This document shows, piece by piece, positions 1 through 7,836 of a DNA stretch of 64,000 bases (the first letter of the stretch is position 1; each line of letters begins with the position of its first letter). The stretch comes from Caproiciproducens sp. NJN-50 (GTDB lineage: Bacteria > Bacillota > Clostridia > Oscillospirales > Acutalibacteraceae), in contig NZ_CP035283.1 in assembly GCF_004103755.1 (NCBI RefSeq), positions 2,976,001 through 3,040,000 of the forward strand, in the 5' to 3' direction. Under the pieces are notes generated by a model that was given only the letters and a program-made list of their open reading frames with translations, did not search any database and was not told the DNA's origin. Position numbers and translations under genes: made by a program.

Positions 1-1207
1 GATCCCATTCCCTGCCTGGAAAAGTCTGGATGGTGAGCAGCGGCGCGCCGGTAAATCCCGCCTTGTTTTTCTGCGTTGTCAGCCACTCATAGACCGTCAC
101 CATGCGGGAGCTCGGGTCGAGCTTCGTCGTGACTTTCCCCCGCCACATATCGGGAACCAGAAACCAGTAGCCGTCCGAATAGTTGATGAACATGCTCATC
201 ACGCGGAACAGCGTTTCGGTGTCCGTGTCGTAGCGGAACCAGCTGGTCAGATAGGCGGAATCGTCCGCCGTCTTTCCGCTGTAGCCCGGCATCAGCGTCA
301 CCATCGGAATCTCGATGATCCGGTCGCCGTTGATGTCCCTGCTGACAACGGAGGTATTCCGCTCGGTGCTTTTGGCGCTTTTTGTCCTCGGGTCATAAAA
401 CGGCGAACGCAGCGTTTTCGTCTTTTTATCCCAATAAAGAAGCTCCGTCACCATGGTGTCCGCCGTCTTTACCCCGTCCAGAACAATCCCGACCTGCTTT
501 TCATTGATCAGGCCCGTCAGGACGGAAGCGTATTTTGTCACGCCGATATCCAGCGGAGCGGAACCCATCTGCTCGATCGCGCCGCCCTTGACCCGCAGCA
601 GCTGCGCCGAAGCCGGCTGGTCCCCGACCGTGACGCTTGCGGTAAAGATCTCGTCCCGGCCGTCCCCGTCAAAATCCATCACGGCCATCTCGGTGTAGCT
701 CTGGTTCATCTGCAGTTCCTTCATCTGGCCGTTCTGCTGATAGTAGGAACAAATGTCCCCCGTGTTGTTCAGGCTGCTTCCCCAGCCGACAATCACCTCA
801 TCCTTGCCGTCGCCGTCCAGATCCCCGAAGCAGACCCGGTCCACATTGGAAGCCGGGTTGCTGAAAGAGCCCATGCTTTCCCATTTCCCGCCGTTTTGGC
901 GCATGAACATCACATTGATCCCGGACGTTTCGTCGTCTTTCTGATAAAATGCGATTGCCTCGTCGTTTTGGTCCCCGTACAGATCGTGTTTGATGATCGC
1001 GGAGCGGTACTCGCCGGCGGAGGGATATTTCAGCGTCATTTTCCCGCCGGCCGTGCTCTCCAGCAGGCTCTGGATATCCGCCTCGTTCTCCCCGGTCGGC
1101 TTCGGCGCGTGCATCAGCGACTGGGCGTCCAGGCCGACGAAGGAACAGCCGGACAGGGAAACAACCATCAGAAGCAGAACCGCGATTACGGCTGTTTTCC
1201 GCTTCAT
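1..1207 (-). CDS. FG-GAP/VCBS-repeat lipoprotein, C-terminus beyond the window
   Basis: The reading frame starts at an ATG preceded by a strong GGAGGGGGG ribosome binding site and stays open to the left edge (402 codons seen). The N-terminus is a lipoprotein signal: basic residues, a hydrophobic stretch and a lipobox LSGC with the acylated Cys at about residue 21. Three calcium-loop-like motifs (DLDGDGKDE, DFDGDGRDE, DINGDRIIE) match FG-GAP/VCBS propeller repeats. It should be an exported membrane-anchored beta-propeller protein; the ligand is unknown. Its upstream region is a 106-bp tandem repeat. The C-terminus is missing only because of the window boundary. Confidence 0.85.
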   Translation of the reverse strand, partial: MKRKTAVIAVLLLMVVSLSGCSFVGLDAQSLMHAPKPTGENEADIQSLLESTAGGKMTLKYPSAGEYRSAIIKHDLYGDQNDEAIAFYQKDDETSGINVMFMRQNGGKWESMGSFSNPASNVDRVCFGDLDGDGKDEVIVGWGSSLNNTGDICSYYQQNGQMKELQMNQSYTEMAVMDFDGDGRDEIFTASVTVGDQPASAQLLRVKGGAIEQMGSAPLDIGVTKYASVLTGLINEKQVGIVLDGVKTADTMVTELLYWDKKTKTLRSPFYDPRTKSAKSTERNTSVVSRDINGDRIIEIPMVTLMPGYSGKTADDSAYLTSWFRYDTDTETLFRVMSMFINYSDGYWFLVPDMWRGKVTTKLDPSSRMVTVYEWLTTQKNKAGFTGAPLLTIQTFPGREWD

Positions 1208-1237
1208 GAAGCATCCCCCCTCCGGCTTTGATCCTGT

Positions 1238-1461
1238 TTATTATAACATGAACCGCGAAGCTGCGGAAAACGCGACCCGCCCGCAATTATGGTTTAATGT
1301 TCTCTCAGGCATCGGAAGCTTTGCTTCCGTTTATGCCGTGAGGTTATTATAACATGAACCGCAAAGCCGTGGAAAACGCAGCCGGCCCGCAATCATGGTT
1401 CAATGTTCTCTCAGGCATCGGAAGCTTTGCTTCCGTTTATGCCGTGAGGTTATTATAACAT
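1238..1461. repeat. 106-bp tandem repeat, two copies plus a 12-bp third start
   Basis: The motif TTATTATAACAT recurs at 1238, 1344 and 1450, exactly 106 bp apart, with nearly identical sequence between. Each full copy has a perfect hairpin CGGAAGC-TTT-GCTTCCG (1313-1329 and 1419-1435) flanked by imperfect outer arms. Read on the minus strand, every repeat start gives TGTTATAAT, an extended -10 promoter pointing at the lipoprotein gene. The differences between copies are mostly single substitutions, so the duplication is not brand new. Confidence 0.85.
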
Positions 1462-1529
1462 AAACACTATAAAAAAACAGTATCAAATCTGTAAACATAC
1501 GCCCAGCCTCGGTCCCGCCGCGCAAGGTC

Positions 1530-1558
1530 TTGACAATAGTACACATATTGCATATGAT
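1530..1558 (+). promoter_or_regulatory. Promoter of the PadR operon
   Basis: TTGACA at 1530-1535 and TATGAT at 1553-1558 are separated by 17 bp, close to the sigma-A consensus. Short dyads overlap and follow the -10 (AGTATACT at 1563-1570), which is where a PadR autorepressor would be expected to bind; the operator role is an inference. Confidence 0.75.
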
Positions 1559-1592
1559 ACAAGTATACTATATGATGAATGGAGTGACAGGC

Positions 1593-2144
1593 ATGTCGCT
1601 GAAACACGGATTGCTTGGAATCCTGAATTACGGGAGCATGACGGGATATGATCTGAACAAGGTCTTCGAAGATTCTCTGTCCTTTTTCTGGAAAGCCCAG
1701 CAAAGCCAGATCTACCGGGAGCTTGCTTCCCTGGAACGCCTCGGGCTGATCTCGTCGGAGCTGGTTGTCCAGGACGGCCGCCCGAACAAAAAAGTATACC
1801 GGATCACGGGGGAGGGCAGAAAAGAACTGGACTCCTGGCTGAGAAGCGGACTAAGCGACGACCTGTTCATCAAACGCAGCGGCTTTTTGATGAAAGTCTT
1901 TTTTTCCGGGGAACTCCGGCCGGAAGAGACGGCGCGGATGCTCCGCGCCTACCTCGCCCGCTGCGAGGCGGAGCTGAAGGCGATGGAACAAATCCCGGCT
2001 GTCATTGAAGCGCACAGACTCCCGGGGGACCGGCCGGAAAAGGCGCTTTGCTGGCGGATGACCGCTCTCTACGGGCTGGATTACTACCGGATGCAGATCT
2101 CCTGGGCTAAAAAAGCCATCGCGGAATTGGAGGCCGGCCAATGA
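1593..2144 (+). CDS. PadR-family transcriptional regulator
   Basis: The 183-residue product has the PadR layout: a winged helix-turn-helix over roughly residues 5-80 (start MSLKHGLLGILNYG, then TGYDLNKVFEDSL) and a helical C-terminal Vir_C-like dimerisation domain. The ATG at 1593 with GGAGTG upstream is preferred over an earlier in-frame TTG that overlaps the -35 box. The stop overlaps the start of the next gene in an ATGA junction, so the two are translationally coupled. PadR proteins usually repress an adjacent gene and respond to small aromatic or drug-like ligands; here the likely target is this operon. Confidence 0.85.
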   Translation: MSLKHGLLGILNYGSMTGYDLNKVFEDSLSFFWKAQQSQIYRELASLERLGLISSELVVQDGRPNKKVYRITGEGRKELDSWLRSGLSDDLFIKRSGFLMKVFFSGELRPEETARMLRAYLARCEAELKAMEQIPAVIEAHRLPGDRPEKALCWRMTALYGLDYYRMQISWAKKAIAELEAGQ

Positions 2145-3763
2145 ACATACTGGTTTTGAACGGAAGCCCCAGAGGGGAAAACAGCAGCACGCTTCAGCTG
2201 GCCCGCGCCTTTCTTTCCGGCATGGAGCGGCAGGCGGAAATCCTCGCCGAGATCATTCCCGTGTCCAAAAGAAAGATTGAACCGTGCAGGGGCTGCTTTT
2301 CCTGCTGGACAAAAACGCCCGGAATCTGCGTCATCCGGGACGATATGGAGGAAATCCTGAAAAAATACCGTTCCGCGGACCTGGTTCTCTGGAGCTTTCC
2401 GCTTTATTACTTCGGCATGCCCTCCCAAATGAAAGCGCTGACCGACCGGCTCCTCCCGCTAAATCTGCCGGAGATCCGCCCCGGCGGCGCGGGCGGAAAC
2501 AGGCATCCCGCGCGTTACGACCTCTCCGGTCAGAGGCATGTGCTGATTTCCACCTGCGGCTTTTCCAGCGTCAGGCAAAACTATGAGGCTCTTTCAAAAC
2601 AGTTCGATCTGATCTTTGGAGCGGGAAATTATGAATCTGTTTTCTGCCCGGAGGGAGAGCTGTTCCGGCATCCGGAGCTGCGGGCCCGCACCGGGGAATA
2701 TCTGGATCTGGTCAGGCGGGCCGGGATGGAGTACGCCCGCGCGGGGCGGATCCCCGGCGAAACCAGGGAGGAGCTCTCCGGGCTTCTTTACCCGCAGGAA
2801 ATTTTTTTGCAAATGGCCAACGCAAGCTGGGCGGTCGATTCCCCCGCAGGGGGAAAAGAAAAAAAGGAAGGGCCGGACCAGGCCGAGGCGTTCCTGCGCC
2901 AGATGTGCGCACTCTTTCATCCCAAAGCGGCCGCAGGGCTGGCGGCGGTTCTTGAGTTTGAGCTGACAGACGTACAGAAAACCTTCCAGATGACGATTCA
3001 CGGCGGTTCCTGTGTCCTTACGCCGGGAAGCGGGAAACCGTTCACCACGAAAATCATCACTCCGCTTTCCGTCTGGATGGACATTGCCGCCGGCAGGCTG
3101 AGCGGCCCAGCGGCCCTGAGCGAGGGAAAGTACCGGGTGCTGGGGGATTTCAGCCTGATGCTGAAACTGGACGAACTGTTCGGCGCCGCCCGGGGGGAAG
3201 ACGCATCCCCGGCGAAGCGGGAGCTGAAAACCAACATGATGCTGTTTCTTTTTCCCTGGATCGCTCTGTGGGCCCTGCTTCCCTACAGCCGGACTGCGGG
3301 CGCGGCGGCGGGGATTCTCGCCGCCGCCGCGCTTCCGGCTTTGAGCGCGCGGTATCGGCTGACGCCCTATGAGAGAGCGGGCTGCCTGCTGGTCGGTTTA
3401 CTCTCTTCGGGCCTTTTGATTGCGCCGGTCGGGACGGCGCCGCTCCTTTGTGTTTCCTATCTTTGTTTTTCCTCTCTGTGGCTGATCTCCTGCGTACTCC
3501 GCATCCCTCTGAGCGCACACTACTCCTGCCGGGATTACGGGGGCAGCCGGGCTTTCCAGAATCCGCTGTTTCTCCGCACCAATCGGATACTGACCGCTCT
3601 GTGGGGCGTTCTATACCTGCTGACCGCAGCATTTTCCCCCTATGCCATGCAAAGGGGAATGGCCGGGCTGCTCACCGCGGCCACCATCGCGGCCCCGGCG
3701 CTCCTGGGCCTGTTCACCGCATGGTTTGCCAAGTGGTATCCGGCGAAAGTTGCCAGAGGATAG
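2141..3763 (+). CDS. Flavodoxin-fold reductase fused to SCP2-like and membrane domains
   Basis: The 540-residue protein has three parts. Residues 1-200 are an NADPH-dependent FMN reductase/iron-sulfur-flavoprotein-type domain with the phosphate loop LNGSPRGENSST and cysteines in CRGCFSCW. About residues 250-350 resemble an SCP2 sterol-carrier domain (the FQMTIHGG and KYRVLGDFSLMLKL segments). The last 170 residues are hydrophobic with about five membrane spans. The first two domains suggest flavin-dependent reduction of a lipophilic substrate at the membrane, which is inferred. It is coupled to the PadR gene upstream, and a bidirectional terminator follows. Confidence 0.75.
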   Translation: MNILVLNGSPRGENSSTLQLARAFLSGMERQAEILAEIIPVSKRKIEPCRGCFSCWTKTPGICVIRDDMEEILKKYRSADLVLWSFPLYYFGMPSQMKALTDRLLPLNLPEIRPGGAGGNRHPARYDLSGQRHVLISTCGFSSVRQNYEALSKQFDLIFGAGNYESVFCPEGELFRHPELRARTGEYLDLVRRAGMEYARAGRIPGETREELSGLLYPQEIFLQMANASWAVDSPAGGKEKKEGPDQAEAFLRQMCALFHPKAAAGLAAVLEFELTDVQKTFQMTIHGGSCVLTPGSGKPFTTKIITPLSVWMDIAAGRLSGPAALSEGKYRVLGDFSLMLKLDELFGAARGEDASPAKRELKTNMMLFLFPWIALWALLPYSRTAGAAAGILAAAALPALSARYRLTPYERAGCLLVGLLSSGLLIAPVGTAPLLCVSYLCFSSLWLISCVLRIPLSAHYSCRDYGGSRAFQNPLFLRTNRILTALWGVLYLLTAAFSPYAMQRGMAGLLTAATIAAPALLGLFTAWFAKWYPAKVARG

Positions 3764-3820
3764 CGGACCGATCCCCCGGCCTTTAAAAGCAGGGGATCCA
3801 AACCCTCTCCTCCGGAACCG

Positions 3821-3861
3821 AAGAAGGCTTCTCCCGCATGGCGCAGGAGAAGCCTTCTTTC
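3821..3861. terminator. Bidirectional rho-independent terminator
   Basis: AAGAAGGCTTCTCC (3821-3834) pairs with GGAGAAGCCTTCTT (3846-3859) around an 11-nt loop. It lies between two convergent genes and can serve both strands. Confidence 0.8.
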
Positions 3862-3888
3862 GCGTAAAGCCGGCGGTACGCGGTGAAA

Positions 3889-5160
3889 TCAGACCGTGGA
3901 AGTATAAAGGAGCATCGGAAGATTTTCCTCATAGATCGCGTCGAACTGAGAAATCGGGAGCGGATTGGTCCCCTGGCCCACCTCGACGGTGTAACCCGAC
4001 CTGCGGTATTCCTGGGTGAACCAGTCCTTGTACCCGGAGTAGGAAGTGACCCCGGACGCCTCCTCCAGCGCGTAGCCGCTGATCCGGGCCATCTGCTCCC
4101 CGATGACTCTCGCCTCCTGCGGCGCCATGTTCATGAAATTCCAGTAAATGACGCGTCCCTGAGAGTGATAGGCGATCACCAGCCGGAAATTGTGCGCCTG
4201 CGTGAAACGGACGACCGCGCGCGACTCCGGCTCCGAAAGGGGATAGGGCCCCGGGTAGCGGGTCGGGCCGGGGCCGGTGATGCCGAGCGCCTCGGCCGCC
4301 TCCCTGCCCAATTCCCAGGCGGCGTCGTAATTGTGGTTCAGGTCCACCCCGCGGATGTTGGCTTCCCAGTCCGTGGAGAAATCCGCGCTGCCGCCGTTCC
4401 ACCGCACCAGATCCGCCGCATAGGGATTTCCCCTCTGCAGCCCGTCGATGACCAGGTTCACGCCGTCCGGATTGACCATCGGCATCAGGTAAATACTGCT
4501 TTGCTGCCACAGGGCGTTCACGTCGTAGCCCGCGGGGCTTCCGCCGTAAGCGTAGGCCCTCAGGACATCCTCGGCAAATTTCATCAGCACGGGCGTGGTG
4601 ATCCACTCCAGCGCGTGATGCGCCGCGTTGTAAAACACCTGATTCGGCCCCCTGCCCAGCCGGAGGGTATAAAGCGTTTTCCCCAGCGCGCTGTTCCCCG
4701 AATTCGTGACCTCCAGGAACGGATACCGCGCTTTCAGGCCCTGTATGCTGCGCATCAGCACCTCATACGTAAACGCGGTGTCGGTCGGCACAACGTCAAA
4801 GGAATACGGCACCACGATCCGGCGTCCGGGCGTCAGGTTTTCCGGACTCGATTCCGGATTGGCCGTGGTCAGCGCCTGCACGGAAGTGCCGTATTTCTGC
4901 GCGATCCCGTAAAACGTGTCGCCGGGCTGGATCGTGTACAGATCGTAGCCCAGAAGGAACCGCTCCAGAACACGCCAGGTCGCGGGCCCGATGACTCCGT
5001 CCGACGCAAGGCCGAACCTCTGCTGAAAGCGCGTCACCGATTCGCGCGTTCCCGGACCGAAAACCCCGTCCACCGGGCCGTCAAGAAAGCCGGCCCGCTT
5101 CAGCACCGACTGGACCTCCATCACGTCGCTTCCCGACAGGCCCTCCCGAAGCGTCCTCAT
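3889..5160 (-). CDS. LysM / peptidoglycan-binding M14 zinc carboxypeptidase
   Basis: The N-terminal 75 residues are a PG_binding_1 repeat (GFLDGPVDGVFGPGTRESV, then ASDGVIGPATW). A LysM domain follows (YTIQPGDTFYGIAQKYGTS), and then an M14 peptidase from about residue 120. Zinc ligands are visible in NAAHHALEW (HxxE) and AYHSQG, with the catalytic-type Glu in YTVEVGQG. The architecture matches gamma-D-glutamyl-diaminopimelate endopeptidase I, which trims spore or vegetative peptidoglycan peptides. No signal peptide is seen, as is usual in that group. The ATG at 5160 is chosen over one at 5181 because GGGGTGA sits correctly before it. The 5' leader can hide that ribosome site in a hairpin. Confidence 0.88.
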   Translation of the reverse strand: MRTLREGLSGSDVMEVQSVLKRAGFLDGPVDGVFGPGTRESVTRFQQRFGLASDGVIGPATWRVLERFLLGYDLYTIQPGDTFYGIAQKYGTSVQALTTANPESSPENLTPGRRIVVPYSFDVVPTDTAFTYEVLMRSIQGLKARYPFLEVTNSGNSALGKTLYTLRLGRGPNQVFYNAAHHALEWITTPVLMKFAEDVLRAYAYGGSPAGYDVNALWQQSSIYLMPMVNPDGVNLVIDGLQRGNPYAADLVRWNGGSADFSTDWEANIRGVDLNHNYDAAWELGREAAEALGITGPGPTRYPGPYPLSEPESRAVVRFTQAHNFRLVIAYHSQGRVIYWNFMNMAPQEARVIGEQMARISGYALEEASGVTSYSGYKDWFTQEYRRSGYTVEVGQGTNPLPISQFDAIYEENLPMLLYTSTV

Positions 5161-5165
5161 GCAAT

Positions 5166-5211
5166 CACCCCAAATACACAATGATTCTTTGCTATCATTT
5201 GTATTGGGGTG
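5166..5211 (-). promoter_or_regulatory. Inverted repeat that pairs with the ribosome binding site
   Basis: CACCCCAA (5166-5173) and TTGGGGTG (5204-5211) are perfect inverted arms, extended inward by near-matching sequence to ATGAT/ATCAT. On the minus-strand transcript the 3' arm is the GGGGTG ribosome site five bases before the peptidase ATG, so the folded form would block translation. It could alternatively be a DNA operator. Confidence 0.55.
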
Positions 5212-5258
5212 ACAAAGCGATTATTCCACCGACTTCCCGATTCCGTCGAGCGCGGGCC

Positions 5259-6191
5259 TTAATCCATTCTCTCCGCGGAAATCCGCGGCAGCATCTTCAT
5301 AAAATCCCCGCGGCCGCACATCTGCGTTCCCTCCAGGATCAGCGAGCCGTGCGCTGCCGCAACTCCATACCGCAGGATCTCCGGCAGCGGAAGGCCCCTT
5401 ACCATCGCATAGCTCATGCCGGCGACCAGCGCGTCGCCCGCGCCCTGCACACCCCGGACCGGAATGTCTGCGCCCGCGGAAAAGTACGCCTCGCCCGCGG
5501 TGACCAGCAGAGCGCCGTCCCTTCCCAGCGAAGCACAGACCATACCCGCTCCAAGACCGATCAGCCGCCGCGCGGCGCGCACCGCGTCCCGGCGCGAGAC
5601 AATGCGTTCTCCCGCCGCCTCCTCCAGTTCCTCCCGGTTCGGCTTGATCAGGCACGGGCGCGCCCGGATCCCCTCCAGCAGGAGTTCCCCCCGGGCGTCG
5701 AGCACGGTTCTGACCCCATGCCAGGCCGCGCGTTCGGTCAGGGTTCGGTAATACGCTGCGGGAACGCCGGGCGGCACGCTGCCGTCCAATATCAGGAGCG
5801 ACGCGCCCGGAAGGCAGCGCTCCAGAATGATCTCGAACTCCTCCAGCGCCTCCGGCCCCACTTCGGGGCCTCTTTCATTCAGTTCGCTCATGACGCCGGT
5901 CGCGGCGTCGAAAATTTTGATGTTCGTTCGCAGGGCTCCGTTCACTTCCGCGAAGTCGCAATCGATCCCCCTGCTTCTCAGGACATCCGTCAGGAACGCG
6001 CCGTTCTGTCTGAAATTGAGTCCCAGGCACCGCGTATCCTCCCCGAGATTTTTCAGCGCGGCGCTGACGTTGACCCCCTTTCCTCCCGCGTCGCTCCGGG
6101 AGGCCAAAATGCGGTTCGTACCTCCCGGCGCGAATCCTTCCACTTTCACGGTATGGTCAATACACGGATTCAATGTGACAGTGAGGATCAT
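5259..6191 (-). CDS. PfkB-family sugar kinase (1-phosphofructokinase / tagatose-6-phosphate kinase type)
   Basis: The start MILTVTLNPCIDHTV is the hallmark of hexose-phosphate PfkB kinases. The first signature GGKGVNVSAALKNLG lies near residues 37-51, and the C-terminal catalytic motif GAGDALVAGMSYAMV has the catalytic Asp. At 310 residues the length is normal. The enzyme phosphorylates a sugar phosphate such as fructose-1-phosphate or tagatose-6-phosphate with ATP. No phosphotransferase or fru genes adjoin it, so the substrate stays open. It lies downstream of the glucanotransferase gene in the same orientation, but a terminator separates them. The ATG at 6191 fits the family start; in-frame codons further upstream give a poor N-terminus. 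Confidence 0.88.
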   Translation of the reverse strand: MILTVTLNPCIDHTVKVEGFAPGGTNRILASRSDAGGKGVNVSAALKNLGEDTRCLGLNFRQNGAFLTDVLRSRGIDCDFAEVNGALRTNIKIFDAATGVMSELNERGPEVGPEALEEFEIILERCLPGASLLILDGSVPPGVPAAYYRTLTERAAWHGVRTVLDARGELLLEGIRARPCLIKPNREELEEAAGERIVSRRDAVRAARRLIGLGAGMVCASLGRDGALLVTAGEAYFSAGADIPVRGVQGAGDALVAGMSYAMVRGLPLPEILRYGVAAAHGSLILEGTQMCGRGDFMKMLPRISAERMD

Positions 6192-6272
6192 CTCAGGCCC
6201 CCCTTTTTTCCTGCCGAGCCGGAACCGTCCGGTCGCGCCGGGCCGGAACCGCTGTGCTCCGGACAAAGCATG

Positions 6273-6303
6273 AAAAACTGCCCCTCCCCACCCGGAAGGG
6301 CAG
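6273..6303 (-). terminator. Terminator after the glucanotransferase gene
   Basis: On the minus strand CTGCCCTTCC pairs with GGAGGGGCAG and is followed directly by TTTTT. It sits just past the malQ stop codon. Confidence 0.75.
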
Positions 6304-6315
6304 CTCTTCCCGCTC

Positions 6316-7794
6316 TCAGCATGTCACACGTCCGTACAGCGCGGCCAGCGAGCGGATCTTTTCGGCCAGTTGCGGCGTCAGCTCTTCTTTTTTGACCCGC
6401 CAGCGCCAGTTCCCGCCGACCGTGCCCGGCCTGTTCATGCGGGCAAAGGCACCAAGGCACAGATAATCCTGCATCGGGATGACGCAGGTGTCCGCAACGC
6501 TGCCGAGCGCCGCGCGGATCATGCCGTAGGTAAAGCCGCCCTCCCCCGATATGTTCAGATACCGCCGCGCGTACTCCACGTCTTCGGGCGGCGCGCTGTG
6601 CTGCCAGTCCTCCGTGGTGGTATTGTCGTGCGTGCCGGTGTAAACGACGCAGCCGCGCCCATAGCGGTAGGGCAGGTAATCGCTCTCTCCCCGCGAATCG
6701 AACGCAAACTGAAGGACCTTCATCCCGGGAAAACCGCTTTCTCTCAGCATGAGGCGGACATCGTCGGTCAGAAATCCAAGGTCCTCCGCAAGGATCCGGA
6801 CGCCGGGGATCTCTTTTTTCAAGGCATCGATAAACCGGATTCCCGGCCCCTTCCTCCATCGGCCGCCCGCCGCGTCCCGGTCCGCGGCGGGGACGGCGTA
6901 ATAGCTCTCAAAACCGCGGAAGTGGTCGATCCGCAAGGCGTCGCAGACGCCCGCCATGAATTTGATCCTGCGGATCCACCAGGCATATCCGTCCCGTTCC
7001 ATCCGTTCCCAGTCGTAAAGCGGGTTGCCCCACAGCTGCCCGGCCGGGGAAAACGCGTCCGGCGGGCACCCGGCGGCCTCCGTCGGCCTCAGTTCGCCGT
7101 CCACCTGGAACAGCTCCGGACGGGCCCAGAGATCCGAGGAATCCGGTGAAACATAAATCGGGATATCTCCTATGATTTCAATGCCGTTTTGGTGCGCGTA
7201 GCCGGTCAGCGCCCGCCACTGGCTGAAAAACAAATACTGAACCGCCTTCCACAGACGGACGCGGTCCGGCAGACGCGACCGGGCGGCCTCGACGGCGCCC
7301 CGGTCCCTCAGGCGAAGCGGCGCCGGCCAGCCGCTCAGGGGAGCCATGCCGTTTTCCTCTTTCAGCGCCATGAAAAGCGCGTAATCGTCAAGCCAGTCGG
7401 CATTGTCTTCACAGAACGCCCGGAACGGCCCGTCGTCCTGGCTCAGCCGCCGCGCCGCGCGGAAAAGAAGCGGGATGCGTTCCTGAGACAGCGCCCCGTA
7501 ATCCACGAACCGGGGATCGTCTCCAAACCGAACGGATGAAATTTCCCCGCCGCTCAAAAGGCCCCGCTCCCCCAGCAGCTCCAGATCAATCAGGTACGGG
7601 TTGCCCGCGAAAGCGGAAAAGCTCTGATAGGGGCTGTCCCCGCAGCCGGTGGGACCGATCGGAAGAATCTGCCAGCAGCGCTGGCCGGCACTTTTTAAAA
7701 AGTCAATAAATCGAAACGCCTCTTCCCCAAGGCTCCCTATCCCGTGGGGGGAGGGCAGGCTGCTCAAAGGCAGCAAAATACCGCTGGTACGAAT
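6316..7794 (-). CDS. malQ: 4-alpha-glucanotransferase (amylomaltase), probable ATT start
   Basis: This is a GH77 enzyme that transfers alpha-1,4-glucan segments in maltodextrin and glycogen metabolism. The family signatures LLPLSSLPSPHGIGSLG, WQILPIGPTGCGDSPYQS, RIDHFRGFESYYAVP (nucleophile Asp), ILAEDLGFL (acid/base Glu) and VVYTGTHDNTT (Asp) are all present, and the length of about 490 is typical. No ATG or GTG fits the N-terminus. The homologous region begins at an ATT codon (7794) with GGGGGC eight bases upstream, giving (M)RTSGILLPLSSL. An in-frame TTG at 7776 lacks a ribosome site and would cut into the conserved start. Confidence 0.88.
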   Translation of the reverse strand: MRTSGILLPLSSLPSPHGIGSLGEEAFRFIDFLKSAGQRCWQILPIGPTGCGDSPYQSFSAFAGNPYLIDLELLGERGLLSGGEISSVRFGDDPRFVDYGALSQERIPLLFRAARRLSQDDGPFRAFCEDNADWLDDYALFMALKEENGMAPLSGWPAPLRLRDRGAVEAARSRLPDRVRLWKAVQYLFFSQWRALTGYAHQNGIEIIGDIPIYVSPDSSDLWARPELFQVDGELRPTEAAGCPPDAFSPAGQLWGNPLYDWERMERDGYAWWIRRIKFMAGVCDALRIDHFRGFESYYAVPAADRDAAGGRWRKGPGIRFIDALKKEIPGVRILAEDLGFLTDDVRLMLRESGFPGMKVLQFAFDSRGESDYLPYRYGRGCVVYTGTHDNTTTEDWQHSAPPEDVEYARRYLNISGEGGFTYGMIRAALGSVADTCVIPMQDYLCLGAFARMNRPGTVGGNWRWRVKKEELTPQLAEKIRSLAALYGRVTC

Positions 7795-7836
7795 AAAGAA
7801 CGCCCCCGATCCCGTTGTTCCGCATTCTGCGGGCTG

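Noticed and set aside
1530..1592. Upstream TTG start for the PadR gene
   Set aside because: That codon is the -35 box of the promoter; the ATG at 1593 has a ribosome site and the family N-terminus.
3883..5184. Long plus-strand open frame of about 430 codons
   Set aside because: It is the antisense of the M14 peptidase gene, has no ribosome site and gives a basic, low-complexity protein without motifs.
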